From Ustulina deusta (lineage: Eukaryota; Ascomycota; Sordariomycetes; Xylariales; Xylariaceae), in the NCBI GenBank assembly GCA_023159155.1, contig JAJNNX010000016.1:744001-808000 (forward strand): a stretch of DNA of 64,000 bases, given 5' to 3'. A program made the position numbers and the translations under genes. Shown here in pieces: positions 12,060 to 24,756 of the stretch. The notes below the pieces were generated by a model. The model worked only from the letters and a program-made list of their open reading frames with translations, made no database searches and was not told the DNA's origin. The stretch's first letter is position 1, and the number at the start of each line of letters is the position of its first letter.

Positions 12060-13179
12060 TTATTTCTTCTCCTGGTTATTACTGCTGCTGAATACCCCTG
12101 CAACCTTGTCCCACATGGTCTCCTCGCCCTTCTGCTTGCGCATCTGTCGCTCGAGCGCTTGTTGCTGCCATAAGCTCTGGACTTTCGATGCGACCTCGGC
12201 CTTGGCGTGCTGCTCGGCCTTGAAGGCCTCCGCTTCTGCGACACGGTCCTCCTCGGCGACCTTCTCTAATCTCACCTTCAATGTCTCTTGCTCCTCGGGG
12301 GTTAGCTCTGGTTGAGGGATCGCGGCGCTGACCATTGGTTTCGGCACGAGAGGTGCGAATTTGGGTATTGGCCGCCCTTCCTTCTTCGCTTTTTCGATCT
12401 CGGCTTCCTGCTCTAGCATGCGGTGGTATAGCGCATCGGCGTGCATCTGAATGTCCTCTTCAACCTGGGGGGATCGGTCGAGGGTTGAAAGATAGCCGAG
12501 GGCTTTGAGTAACCTCTGGGAAACCCGGCGTCAGTGATTTTCCATCATACGGTATCCAGACTTATCGAACCAGTCGCACTGGTAGTACCACACGAAGTGC
12601 TTGGAAGGGGGGGAAAGCTTCGTGGATAAACAACGAATATGCCAAAACCTCCAAAGAAGCAAGACGCACCGTCTGTGTCATATAGCACCGTTCGAACTTC
12701 TTGACTTGGTCTCGACACAGGCTCATGCGTTCGGTCACAGACGGATTCGTCATGCAGGTGCGCCAATCCACCTGCTCGAGGGCGCAGTTCTCGAGCGCTG
12801 TCCTGCCGATCTGTGCCTTGCGCTCCTTGTACCCCTCCAGCACGTCCATCAGTTTCTCATGGTCGCTCTTGGTCTCGGCCTCGATCACCGCCAGCGGCCG
12901 GTACGACTTCCACAGGTGCGCGTAACGGCCATCTTGGAATTGGCTCTCTTTAGGCACCACGGGTTTACTACTGCCCTCGCTCTCCCCTTCGTCTTCGGCC
13001 TTTGCTATCAACGACATGGAATCAGCGGGTTTCTGTGATGCTTGGGCTTGCGGGGCGTTGCCGCTCTTGAATTTCACGGGCGATTCTTTCTCGAGGAATT
13101 CCCGGAGTTTCGGGTCCAGCTTTCGTAGCGGATCGTTGGCGCTCGTGTCCGAGGCCCAGAGGCTGTCCCACCAGCCCAT
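12060..13179 (-). CDS. Twin-CX9C (CHCH-like) protein with C-terminal coiled coil
   Basis: Exons 12670-13179 and 12060-12515 give 966 nt (321 aa); the 154-nt intron starts GTGCGTC and ends TTTCCCAG. The N-terminus MGWWDSLW is followed by a conserved-looking LRKLDPKLREFLEKESP segment. Around residues 135-165 two CX9C motifs are seen (CALEQVDWRTC and CRDQVKKFERC), the hallmark of proteins folded by the mitochondrial intermembrane-space Mia40 relay. After RLLKALGYLS comes a Glu/Ala/Lys-rich coiled coil with an AEAEAFKAEQHAKAE stretch. Fungal relatives are of unknown function; a DUF3128/Emi1-like assignment is possible but I cannot confirm it. A mitochondrial location is inferred from the Cys pattern. 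Confidence 0.75.
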
Positions 13180-14287
13180 TGGTGCTGGCGTGGAGGGATT
13201 CTCTTTCCTAGAAATTGTTATAGTCTTTGCGAGTACCGGCGGCCAGGTCTGCGCGATTCCTGCATGTGGTCAGAGGTTCTGTCCATTTGAATTGGAAGTC
13301 ATTGAATACCGGCTTTACGCTTATCGATAGTGATGAGATAGTCATATTCAACTATCGCGATATCACCAGGGAGGCAATCAATTGACAGCACACTGACCTA
13401 CTATGTAAGTAAGTAAGTGCATTCACAATACCAATTGAGCTGATCTCTTCGAATACTTTTGGAAGATCGCCGTAAAACTGGAAGATATACGTGAAGATGA
13501 ACATATTTATCTAATTAGAACGGAACACGGAGTAATACTCTTGAATGGCACTGCAAATGCCCTGCTCCAAGGCGTGGCTCAAACTGAAGACCTGAATAGA
13601 CATTGATGCTTGTATCCTAGCTTTCCCATTAATTATTGCCGAGGTATTTCATATTGCTTGTGAACCTCATGCTTCAAACTATCTACTTAGTAGTAGTACA
13701 TTTTTGTGTCAAAACCCATGCACGCAACGGAACAACTCGAGGGAAGCATCCATATAGTACTAGTACTACCTAATTTATCCTGCATAAACAAAACAGACCA
13801 ACATAATTTTTGTGAGTGGAAAGTTGTATACTTGGCATTAATGCCCCCAAGTTTGTTGCTCAATGGTGGCAGAAAAGGAATAGACTACAGGACGAATTCT
13901 GAGATGCGTGCCCGAAGACGGCTTTGATGTAGTCACCCTTCAAAATTACGATTTGTGTACTTCGAATGGCATGACATCAAGGTATTGAAGATACCACATA
14001 GGAATACTGTTAGTATTCCCGGAAAGTTGGTGGGTCCCGAGATTCGGCAAACCCTCTGACCACGATTTCACATCCAACCAGGACCAGTTTGGCTCATCAT
14101 TTCACCCGAATGCTTCATCAAATACATCGAGACTCTGTTGGTGTGGTATTCTCTTTTTTGCATTTCAGAACTACCAGCGTGCATCTCCGTGCCGCCGTTT
14201 TAGCCTATGAACCGCCCGTTCCGAAATTCTGTATCATGAAGAACCGTGAAGTAACAACGCCATCGATGCCCGTAAGAGTCCGTAAAT
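13180..14287. other. Intergenic region
   Basis: 1.1 kb upstream of the twin-CX9C gene and downstream of the S11 gene. It should hold the promoter of the former near 13,180-13,400. No further gene is supported. Confidence 0.5.
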
Positions 14288-15269
14288 TTAGAACTTGCTG
14301 AACTTCTTGACCGACTTGCCGGTTCGGGGAAGTACGCGGAGAACGTTGAATCGTACAGTCTTGCTTAGGGGTCGGCACTGACCGACAGTCACATGGTCAC
14401 CCTCCTCAACACGGAAACAGGGCGAGCAGTGAGCGGCAATGTTCTTGTGTCGCTTCTCATAACGCGCATACCTATTGAATAAATACTTAGTAAGAGCCCC
14501 GAAATTTGGTTCGTAGCGTGTGAACTGACTTGCGGATGAAGTCTAAGACAGTAGTTAGTGGGCGGTCTTTTCGGAAGAGATCTAAAATCTCCAGGCTTAG
14601 GAACAAGGTGGGGTCTAGAGGATACTCACGGAGGTATTCGCGTCGGATAATTATGCTTCGGTGCATCTTCGTCGAGACCTACTATCAATCAGAAGGGGGG
14701 GTGGGGACTAGGGGGTTTGTGGGAGTGCTTACGACGGTGCCAGTAAGGATTCTGCCACGGATGGATACCTGTCCAGTGAAGGGGCACTTCTTGTCTGCAA
14801 ACGAATGTTAGTACCATGCTCAGATGGCCTTGCGATTCTTCCAGCGCGTGTGCCATGAATGAACTGAGATGGCCGTGGTCCTGCGATATTTCGTCCTTCG
14901 TTGCCCGACACCACAGCTAATATCCTGACACGATCCGATTGCATTGGGTGAATCCTCGAGAGGATGGCAAGTCGACATACCGATGTACGTGCCCTCAATG
15001 GCGGTCTTGGGGGTTTTGAAACCTAGACCAACATCTTTATAATATCTCTATTCCATATGTAAGTCGTTGGCCCAATCGGTCGTCGCATACGTATCACACA
15101 CCTTGCCTGCCTTGCCTGTGGTAGGATAGTTAGTGTAAAGGGTCGATTGTGTGAGACGTCCTAGCTAGGAATTACCTGGGCGGGCCGACTTCGCCTTGGT
15201 CTTGGAGTTCAGGAAGATGTGAGGCTGCTTTTGGAAAGCACGCGACTGGGCAGTCAGCTCGGTAGCCAT
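14288..15269 (-). CDS. rps11: 40S ribosomal protein S11 (uS17), seven exons
   Basis: Small-subunit ribosomal protein with an OB-fold, bound to 18S rRNA. Exons 15176-15269, 15102-15115, 14981-15047, 14733-14794, 14630-14678, 14530-14542 and 14288-14471 join to 483 nt (160 aa), the normal eukaryotic length. Family blocks seen: [46 protein letters not shown], the ARYEKRHKN block, [13 protein letters not shown] and the terminal KKFSKF. Six introns in such a short gene are many, and two internal exons are only 14 and 13 nt long. Both micro-exons are required, the first for GKAGK and the second for HFIRK. It is divergent from spc7 with 637 bp between starts. Identity is certain; exon borders are well supported by conserved residues across each junction. 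Confidence 0.93.
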
Positions 15270-15906
15270 GTTCGCGAATCTTTGTCGAGGTCGCAAGGAA
15301 AAGTTGGCTTCGGGGTCGTGGAGTGATGTGAGGTTGGCGTCAGGATATCGCGGGACAAAGGTCGCAGAAAATGGAGGATTGTAAAATCTGAGGATTGTGT
15401 GGGCAGAAATTCGCTTGTGCACAACCACCTGTGGCGCTACTCTACACCCATGGATTGATAGGCGGGATTGATAAGCTGTGGCTGGTGTGGTGGACCCCCA
15501 CTGGATTAACCCCCACCTTCCTACTCGGGACATGGGCGTTACCTTGGGGACTGCCTCTATCGACATATGGTACCTATAGTGCCTGGGTACGTACCTGGTG
15601 TAGCTCGCCCACCCGCATCATGTTTACAAACAAGTCCAATTCAGACGCGATCACCACCCTGAATGGGAGTTGACACGCAACCAACTTTGCCTGCAGCCTG
15701 CTAGATTACACAAAGTCGTGGCCCTTTTGTCACCCTCGAGGCTTCTTTGTTCTTGACCAAAGTTTGTAATCACCTCATGTATGCATGCCACTGAACCTCC
15801 TGGTCCCTTAATAATGCGACGCGCTGCTGTCTAAGCGCTGACGTCGGTATCGCAAATTGATCCAGAGAACCAGCACGCTTTTGAGTCGTTTCAAAACGTC
15901 GCCAAT
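15270..15906. promoter_or_regulatory. Divergent promoter region rps11 / spc7
   Basis: 637 bp between two divergent ATGs. It must serve a ribosomal-protein gene and a cell-cycle gene. No ORF of note and no binding site I can name with confidence. Confidence 0.5.
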
Positions 15907-18900
15907 ATGTCTACCCGCCCCGATGCGACCATTCCGTCGACACGGCGACCGCGAAAATCAACAGGCCACTCGCCGGTTCGCAAGAGAATAGAGAAGGAAA
16001 ACATCACAGTTGACCTGGCGAGCTCTCTGGCTGGTAATGCCAGCCGCAAGAAGTCGCGGAGCAAAAGCATGGGCCCTGGTGGTCTTGATGTCTTGAGGTC
16101 GGGTTCTGGCAACAGACGCGTGGTATGCATCTGGGAAACCTTGTTTTGACTGCCATTCTTCATTCTTGTACTAATTGCCATGTAGTCGTTGGCCGCGCCC
16201 TCGAAACCTCCCCCCAGATCGATTCTCAAGCCTACGATGCCCCAGCTACCAGAAATTCCGCCACACAAGTCAAATGGCCCTTCTCGGAAGTCTCCGCCCT
16301 CCGGCGCCGTCCAAGGCCTCGACAAGCTGCCCAACCCTTTCCAGAATGATGACTCGTCTTCGTCTGGGACCAAGGTCGCGTTGCGCACGGAAGAAGAGCA
16401 GCAGGCCGCTGCCAAGGAGCGCGAAGAGAGAGAGAGAGCTCTGCTAGAAAAGGAGATTAAGGATCGACGCGAGGCACGGAGGAAGTCCCTTGCCAACCGA
16501 CGTGTATCTTTTGCCGCCGAGGCTACACTTCACACCTTCCACGACATCGAGTACATGCAGGATTCCACCACTTCGACCGACTCTACGAGGAGAGCTTCAT
16601 CGCAGCCAAGTCCTTTTGTGGAGGCTACTGACCCGCCATCTACGCCTCCGGAGAAAACCGAAGACTTCATTCCAGATTCACCAGAAGATCAGCGGAACTT
16701 ACATCAGAAAAGCCGACGTAGAAGCTCGGGAATATCTGCAATTGATTACAACAACCATCAAGATGACCTAACCTTAGCTTCTAGTATCTATAGCTCAGAT
16801 TCCGAAGCAACCGAAGGGGTCACCGAGGTGCATGAAGAAATTGGATCAGATTCTGGTAGTGACTCGGACGCTGATGGAGTAACTATGGATCTTGATGTCG
16901 ATGAAATAACCGGCACGTCTGTTGCATCTGCCATGTCCGCTCGGTCAGGCTTCACGGATGGAGGTGACGACACTCTTGACGATGCTCTCAGACTAGCTAC
17001 GCGAAGGGCCGAGACGCAGAGAATTGACGATGAAGAGGAGATCATCCCATCCTTCGGATGGGTCAAGAAGGCTGGACAGAGGCCAGTAGGTCCTCCTCAT
17101 GAGCAAGGTAGTCCACCAGATCCGACGCAGGATGGTGATGAAAACACGACACCTATGGATATGGAGATCACAAGGGCCGTTGGCGGCATCATAACGTCGC
17201 GAGACAATGACCTCCAGGAGGAAGAGATATCTATGGATGTGACACGAGCCTTTGGTGGCATACTCCCGTCACGGGGCCAGGCAAGGATTGGGCAGCCAGG
17301 TGCTGACGATAGATTCGGGGACGACTCGGTGGAAGATGCAACCATGGAGTTTACTACGGCAATTGGCGGCATAAGAAATGGTCTCCAAACCGACGATTCC
17401 ACTGAGCATGATGAGGATGAAGACTTGTCAATGGAACTCACTACAGTGATGGGTGGTGTCGTATCGGCAACCAAGTCAAATTTTGCGAAGCGAAGAGTGT
17501 CACTTGCTCGCCGTCGCACATTAGCGAGAGATGATGACGCGACTATGGATATGACAGTCGGATTGGGCCGCATCATACCAGCTCGCGACGAAGATGAAGA
17601 AGCCGATGGTACGATGGGTATGGATATAACCACGGCAGTTGGCAAGATTATCGAAGATCCTTCTCCAGCTAAGAGTCACGCTGAAGCCAGACAAATCATG
17701 GAACAAGAAGCCGACGTGCCAGACGGAGATGATACGTCGGAATCGCCTTCAAAAAGCGGCCTGTCTGAAATAAATGCAGTCGAAGATATTTCAGAAGCTG
17801 AGAGCCCAGGTCTTCTTCCATTCCGGGGCAAAAGACTTCGCCGCAGTAGTGACCGACGGGCTTCAGAAACCCCCAAAGGGAAGTCCCCTAAACGCAATGG
17901 GTTTGTCTCCAAGTCCACGAGCCTAAGAACGCCCGACTTGCCTACCACGCCTCAGCATTCAAGCCCAATAAGAACACCAACTTCGCTGCTATCACAGAGA
18001 CGATCTCACTCTCCCAATAAAGCAGCCCCAAATTCGGCTAATACAACCCCTGGTTCAGCTACGAGACGTGGATTTGAGTCATCAATTTTCCTGCAAAATT
18101 CTGCTCCCAGTATCACGACCCCTCAAATTGTTCTGACTCCTCAGAAGCGCCAGCTTTCCGGAATTGGTGCTGATCGCTCCGGACTTGGATCGCCAAAAGT
18201 TACTGCCCTTCTGGACCGGCGGGGGTCTATTGGTGATACCGCCGGCCCGTTTGTGCCCCGAGAAGACTTCAGAGCGGTCAGTTTTACAGACCCACAGCTC
18301 ATGGAGGGTGAACTCGATTGGGAGCGCCAACGGGAGCAAGCCAAAGAGAATGGGTATAGTACACTTAGCGGGGGAGCTGAGGGCGATGAGGAAAACAGTA
18401 CGACGACACTGAAAGACATGATATCAAGTATGACTCCCAAAAAGAACCCTCTAAAAAGCCGGAAGAGTCTACACGTTGGTAGTGCTAGTGGGCTTCTTGG
18501 TAAAAGACCTGCTGAACTTGACGACGAAGATGACGATTGTGATCGAGATGGGGTAAAGCGGCTTAAAAATCATCAAAGTAGTCCCGTCAAGAACATCCGA
18601 CTACGCGCACCGCCCTCGAAAGAGGAGACCACAGGTCGGACTATTCGTTCTACTGACAAGACACTGGATTTTGTGAATGGCAGTATCGCAACACCTGCCT
18701 TAGCACACTCGCCTAACAAGGGGCTCCATTTAGCATCTTCGCCCCAGGGCAACGGCCGCCTTAGGGATGCACCATCTGATCAACCCACCAGCACATTTAC
18801 CTTCCACGACACCGTTCCGTTGTCAAACAATGAAGACCCGGATGGTAATGGAGAGCATATTCATCTCCAGGAGTTTTTAAACATGACCAGCATCCGGTTT

Positions 18901-20444
18901 ATGGAATTGACTACTACAAAACGGAGACATACCCAGGCGCCTAGCACCCAGAAGGATACCCTTCGAAGGGAAGAGGATCTCTCTTTGGAGCGGTGTATCA
19001 TAGCCGGCGCGTGCACCGTCCCGATGCTGGAACTTTACCAACACGTAAGTCTGCTCCATACCCAAAGTGTCTTACTACGCGTTCTAACTTCTGCTCCTAG
19101 TCTTGCCGAGAGCTGAAGAAGTACATCTCAGAAGGGCGAAGGATTGTGCGAGAAATTGAGACGGAAACCTTTGAGGAGAATCCACCTCTTTTCAAAGAGT
19201 ACATCACGGCAACACCGGAGTTTAAGACGTTGATGGACAATCAGTTTAAAAATGTGAAAACTCACGCACGGTTGCTCAGCAAGGCTATGTGGTATGAATG
19301 GCGCATGAAGCTTCAGGATGGACTCAAGGAGGGCCTCGAGAAAATCTCGGAGGGCATGGTGGCAGATGAGAATCTCCTGCAAAAGCAGCAGACACTCCTT
19401 AACTCCATTCTCCCTCATCTCATTCAGCAGTTTGAGTCCCTAACGACGCAGCATGAAGACCTTGAAGCCGTAGCACAAGAACTCGCGGATTGCGATCCGG
19501 AAGACCTACGATCCGCGCGCGCGGAGTTGACTAATATGGATTCGGATATTGAGACGAAAAAGCGGAAAATAGAAGAACTACGAAGACAGCTGGTCGAGGC
19601 GGAATCCAATATTGACACGACGACTCGGAGGAAGCAAAGCTGCGTTGCTGACATCGGAGAAGCCGAAAAGGAACGGGAGGAATGCAGAGGATGGACGTCT
19701 AACGAAATCAATTCTCTCAAAGGTCGGTCTACTTCCCTGTGAACTATTTCCTGAGTGATGTCTAATTCGAGAGCAGCCAAGGTTGACGAACTGGAGAGAC
19801 AACATGGCTGGGCTATTACAGGCCTTGCCGGCACTACCATTTCGATGACATACGAGCGCGAGATTGAACTCGTGTTCGACATCTCGTCATTCTGCGGGGG
19901 CGACTCTTCGAATTCGCGGATTGGTCTCCAGTACATCACAGCCAATCGCGATCGCGATCCACTGCCTCCATCGCCCGAAAAGGAATTCTTCGTTCAGTGC
20001 ATCAGGGATCACGTGCGTGGGATGGTCCAAGCACAGCCCAGGATCCCCACCATGTTGAGCGTGATTAGTGGTGCATGGAAGAAAGCCAATCAGGTCATGG
20101 CAAACGTGCGGCTCTTGAACTGCACTTTTCCCACCAGTGTCACCCGAACTTCCGATTCGTCCATCGCAATCCGATCCACGCTTCTCCTAGCCTCTTTGGA
20201 GACCAAAGTCGAGATCATACTTGCATTGCATGGGCAACACACTCAGGGTGATTTACAGGTATCGATTGCTCCTCAAGCGCGAGTCGTCTACGGAGAAAAC
20301 TTCAAAATTGACAAGGTTGCTGAGTACCTTGCAACCCGTATTGGAACTTCGGTGATGGCCGAGGGAGGGAAGGGCGGGATTGAGTCTTGGAGCGATGTTA
20401 TCGTCGAGTTGCATGAGAGGTTATTGGCTCGAGGGCGGAAGTAA
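15907..20444 (+). CDS. spc7: Kinetochore scaffold Spc7/Spc105/KNL1
   Basis: Outer-kinetochore scaffold of the KMN network; it recruits Bub1/Bub3 through phosphorylated MELT repeats and PP1 through SILK and RVSF motifs. Exons 15907-16122, 16186-19044, 19101-19722 and 19777-20444 give 4365 nt (1454 aa). SILK is at residues 84-87 and RVSF at 178-181. MELT-like repeats begin near residues 306, 396, 422, 459, 488, 526 and 549; the best is MELTTVMGG at 488, and TTAIGGI/TRAFGGI tails recur. A long disordered basic region follows, then a conserved C-terminal part: FMELTTTKRRHT, a coiled coil (about 1050-1230, rich in Glu/Lys with EELRRQLVEAE) and a terminal RWD-like region. Three introns of 54-63 nt. 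Confidence 0.93.
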
Positions 20445-21762
20445 ACCATCCCCTGTTCTCTGCATTGCGCTTCTAATGCCGTTACGAATTATGAATCTCT
20501 ATCTTCTGAGTTGATTTCCGGCCGTAGGAGGGTGGAGTGTTCGATGCATCATTAAGAGATACCTCTGTGTTTGGATATTATTTGACTGTGTTGATGAACT
20601 GAACATGCTTTTCATTGCTTTCTACTATGCATTCTCCCTGTGACATCTAGAACCATTGGACGCGGGTTTAGACATCCGAGTCTACACTTGGACTTGGGCG
20701 ATATGGGAACTCGGAAAGGCGACATAGAGATGGCGTCTTTTATACCTATTCTCGGACAGCAATACGAGGTATGTCCCTCTCCTTAAGGGTATGTAGCCAG
20801 CCCAAATCCTAAAATCGGGCTGATGCAATTTGGGTCGATGCATTGCAGGCACCTCACTTCCCAACCAAGACGGTCCATATAGTTACGCGTTATTTCGTGA
20901 TTTCGTAACAGTACATCCTAGCCACGTCGCGTGTAATATTCCTAGGTACCTAGTTACTTGTGAAGTAGATACATTCATCTTCAAATATGCGAGAGACGGG
21001 ATGCCTCCATGCTTCCACACTCAGGCACACCTCTTTAGTTCAGTAGCTGCACGTAGATACAAGACCGCAAACGTGGTTCCTAGGTGCTGTGTAATTCGGC
21101 AGCTAAACAAGCATGTCAAATTGTTCCCCCAACCTATTCTCTCCAATTCAGCATTAAAATCTAGACTGGTTGCGAGATAGGCCACGGCGTGAGTCAGTAT
21201 CACGTTAGCCAACTCTCTATCAACCGCATGTACCTAGGTATTAGCACAGCTCGTCGTGGAGTCTTGCAAAATAGGATAAACGCCGTTTACAACACGTTGT
21301 AGTGTATGTTTACTCGGATATCAGAAGTTTCAGTGCCGTGTTCGTGCGAGGCAGCATTGAATAGAGGGGCTGGGACTCATGAGGGGATAATGAATAGAAA
21401 TTGCCAACAGCCACACTTCATGTACTCACTTGATGTAGCGGATGAGCTACCCAACACACATTTCCCTAGGTAGGTTGCTGGGTGTGTACCTGACAACGGG
21501 CTTTCGAGAATGGGAGGCGGATGTACCTCGTGGCCACAACAACCCGTCCCCCCAGCTTGAGCGTGTTTTCCAAAGCCCACATAAAAACTTTTTTCCCTTC
21601 CTCTTCTCTTCTCCTCTTCCTCTTCCATCTTTATCAATTTCGTAGTGAACTGCGACTCGGTTACCCAACCATCACACTCACATACACACAACGGCATACG
21701 CCAAAGATAACAGATTTTGTCTCGTTTTCACCCTCACCTCTCGTTGACATCAATTTGTCACG
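20445..21762. other. Intergenic region
   Basis: 1.3 kb between spc7 and the next gene. A 116-codon ORF at 20830-21180 has no recognisable content. The 150 bases before 21763 are pyrimidine-rich, as expected for a fungal promoter/leader. Confidence 0.5.
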
Positions 21763-24756
21763 ATGTTTTACCACTCCGCTGCCCTTGTGGCCGTCGCTGT
21801 CGCCCTCAGCCTCTACGTGCATTGGGCCGATAGTAAGTGTCTCTCCCATCCCCATCCTCCACCTCCCACCTCCCATCGACGATGGGCTGTGGATATATTA
21901 TATCGCCGAGGCCATGATTCTTGAGAATTGACACGGTCTCGTTCCACGAGAAATGCTGCTTGCCCGTGTGACGTTCCAACACATATCCCATGTCTCCTAC
22001 ACCTCATATACCAATGGACTGAAGAGAGCGGGCTGCTGACCTCAATTGACACAGAGCTATCCTCCTTCCTAGGAGCAGCAATGCTCATTGTCACGCTCGG
22101 GTTGAATTCTAATGTTCACCCACTAATTGTCGCCCTGGTCTTGTTCACGACTTCTCTTGTCTTGCTCTTGGCCTTCATGGCTAGCTCTCGGTTATTTGTC
22201 TTCTCCGTTGTCCTCCCGTCTCTTCTGGCCACATACACTGGCAATTGTTGGTGGGCCCTCTGGGCAGGACTCTCCGTCTACTATTTCTGGATGGACGGCC
22301 TCCGGGGCGTCCTCTATCTCCCCTTCCAGTTCTTCGTCGTTGAATGGCTTAAAGCATCAAGCTCGCCTGTCCCGAATCAACGCAAGTTTTGGTCTTTGAT
22401 CCTCAGGCCATTCAATCTCAAATCATATCGGATAACTTCATCCATTCATGCGTACCAAATCCACATCCACCCTGCACTTCTGCTGCTCTCGCAATGTCTG
22501 TTCCTTGTCGTCGACAAGGTGGTATACAACACCACTCAGTTCGTGAAATGGGTTGTGTGGGAATTCAGGGGGGGCTATGACTGGTGTCCTGACTGGAAGA
22601 TTGAGGAGCACGCAAGACAATCGGCCGAGTACCAGGCCCAGAAGCTAAGGGAGAAAATACCTCCGGAAGTCGCTCGTCGTCAGAGGGAGGAAAGTCAACG
22701 GAAATGGCACCAGCATGAACTCGAACGAGAGTCCCGAAACAAAGCTGGCTCGGTTGAACCATCCTACAAAGGGTTGAGGCATGAACGTGAGGCTTAGGGC
22801 GCCGATCGATCTCGCGGGGAGTGGCATTATCACCGCCCCCAGCTAGCCCTCAACCCATTTGCAGGAAGTTTCATTGATTATTCGCCGCCATCAACAGATT
22901 CCAGTCCGAATTTCTTCAGAATGATCGAAGAAATGATGAAAATTCCTTCTAGCTCTCAGAATGGATCGGACCAGATGGAGTCCCCGTCGTCTGAGTCTCC
23001 GACTCCCACAGCCCCTGTTTCTTCCCATCAAGCCCCCGTCCCTCCAACGGTTCCAGCAGAGTCTCCCATGAATCATTTCTCTCAGCCTCCAATCCAACGT
23101 CTGCCATCGACTCCCATCGCGCCTTTTCAGAATACCCATGAAGGTCCAAAGAACCATAATTCCGCCCAGGTCAGCGACACAACCCAATTCATTATCACAC
23201 CGGCGCGCACCTCCAAGTACCCTGAGAAGAGAGTTCGTTTTGAGCTGCCTGTCAAGGAAGCCAAGAAGCCTGCGTCTGGCACGTCTGGCAAGCAAATGGA
23301 GCATGAAATGAACAAACCAACGGAGCACTATGGCACGTCGAATACGCAAATTGACTATCAAATGGACGAACCAATCGATTGTGATATGGACGAACCAATG
23401 GAGGATGAAGATGTAGTGATGACGGATCGAATGGACGAGGTGGAAGAACTAATCAGCCTCATGGAGGGCCTTAAGATTACGTCCAAGTGCGATGAGGATC
23501 TGATGGATATCGACTGCCAGCCACCCGCCTTGTCCTGGATAATTGGTGAAGCTCCGTTCGTTCCACTTTATTCTCACGTTTCCCATGCTTCTGTCTCTCA
23601 CCCTGCCCGCAATGTCCACCCTCTCGACTCTTTCACCTCTCCGGCAATCGCAGATTTCTCTGCTGTTCCTGCGGTCTATGCTCCTTCTTTCCCTGCTCCT
23701 GAACCGGCGCCTCGGGCTATGCCTATAGCCCCGATGTATCCCGCTGAGGTACCTCCGGCTGGGTTTACAGCTCCGACTGGACCCGCGGCTACTTCTCATA
23801 CATTCTCTGCGCCTCTTCCTCTCCCGGCTCCTGTATATGAAAGCTCGACTATCGCCCCGGCCACCACTTTTACCTCCTCTGCTCGACCTGTTCATCCTCC
23901 TCAGCAATATCCGGATACATTCGTACCCCCGGCAGTACCTGCAAGCTCAGGCTTTAATTTCGACTTCTCAGGCCCGTCTTTTCCTGCTCCCTCGATGGCA
24001 CCTCCGGCTGTATCTTCATTCCAGACAGCTCCTACGGGCAGCATTTTTAATTTTACCGGTGCTGCCGAATCTCCTATGCCTGACATCGACGAAGAGCTAG
24101 AGAACCAGTTGCTCGCAGAGTTTGGAGCGCTTTCGCCAACTCCCGAGAAACAGCCCACACCTTCGTTCTCAGAGCAGCCAACTGGAGTCTTCAGATCAAG
24201 TCAAGACGCCGAATGGGCATCTTCTGGACCTCGGCCAAGCTTCGAAGCACAGCCTATTCCTTCATATCCACAGCCAACTGAACCCTTCAGATCAAGTCAA
24301 GACGCCGAATGGGCATCTTCTGGACCTCGGCCAAGTTTCGAAGAGCAGCCTATTCCTTCATACCCAGAGCCAACTGAACCCTTCAGATTAAGCCAAGATG
24401 ACGAAGCAGAGTTGTTTGGACCTCTGCCAGGTTCCGAAGAGCAGTTTATTCCTTCCCCAGAGCCAACTGAACCCTTCAGATTAAGCCAGGACGACGAAGC
24501 AGAGTTGTTTGGACCTTCGCCTGAACAACCGTATTCCTATCCCCCACCAGAGACTCAAAATAGAGCCTGGTCAAGCTGGACGCCGCAGGACAAAGCCGAC
24601 CTGGACGCCGCACTGTTCGGAACGGGTGAGGAGATCGACATGGGAATTGGACATAGACCAGGAACCCCACCCATGTACGCTGATGACCCCAAAGACATTG
24701 AGAAGGCCAAGTATTACCCAGACCCCAACCCGCGCGGCGGAAAACGTCGGGGTTAA
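21763..24756 (+). CDS. Multi-pass membrane protein with long Pro/Ser-rich tail and tandem repeats
   Basis: Proposed exons 21763-21832, 22055-22786 and 22865-24756 give 2694 nt (897 aa). The first exon encodes a hydrophobic signal-anchor (SAALVAVAVALSLYVHWAD). Exon 2 adds four or five more hydrophobic segments up to about residue 180, then a Glu/Arg/Gln-rich helix. Exon 3 is Pro/Ala/Ser-rich with acidic patches, ending RGGKRRG. Four tandem units of 32-33 residues occur at about residues 697-825 (core EPFRxSQDDEAELFGP). The 78-nt last intron (GTGAGG, CTCAAC, TTTGCAG) is a multiple of three and carries an in-frame TAG at 22795-22797. If unspliced, a 270-aa membrane protein results. Alternatively these are two genes, the second starting at 22921. 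I do not recognise the family. Confidence 0.6.
22787..22864 (+). other. 78-nt 3n intron containing an in-frame stop
   Basis: Donor GTGAGG at 22787, branch-like CTCAAC about 10 bases before the acceptor TTTGCAG ending at 22864. The length is divisible by three and the frame is open on both sides, so only the TAG at 22795-22797 separates the short and long products. The open frame continues through the rest of the intron. Confidence 0.6.
24154..24525 (+). repeat. Tandem 96-nt coding repeat, four units
   Basis: Units at 24154-24252 (99 nt), 24253-24348 (96), 24349-24444 (96) and 24445-about 24525 (incomplete). Units 1 and 2 share the SSQDAEWASSGPRPSFE version, units 3 and 4 the LSQDDEAELFGP version. 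That pattern suggests two rounds of duplication within the gene. Confidence 0.85.

Noticed and set aside
16788..18440. Several long antisense ORFs (up to 182 codons) over spc7
   Set aside because: Shadows of the strongly conserved + strand coding frame.
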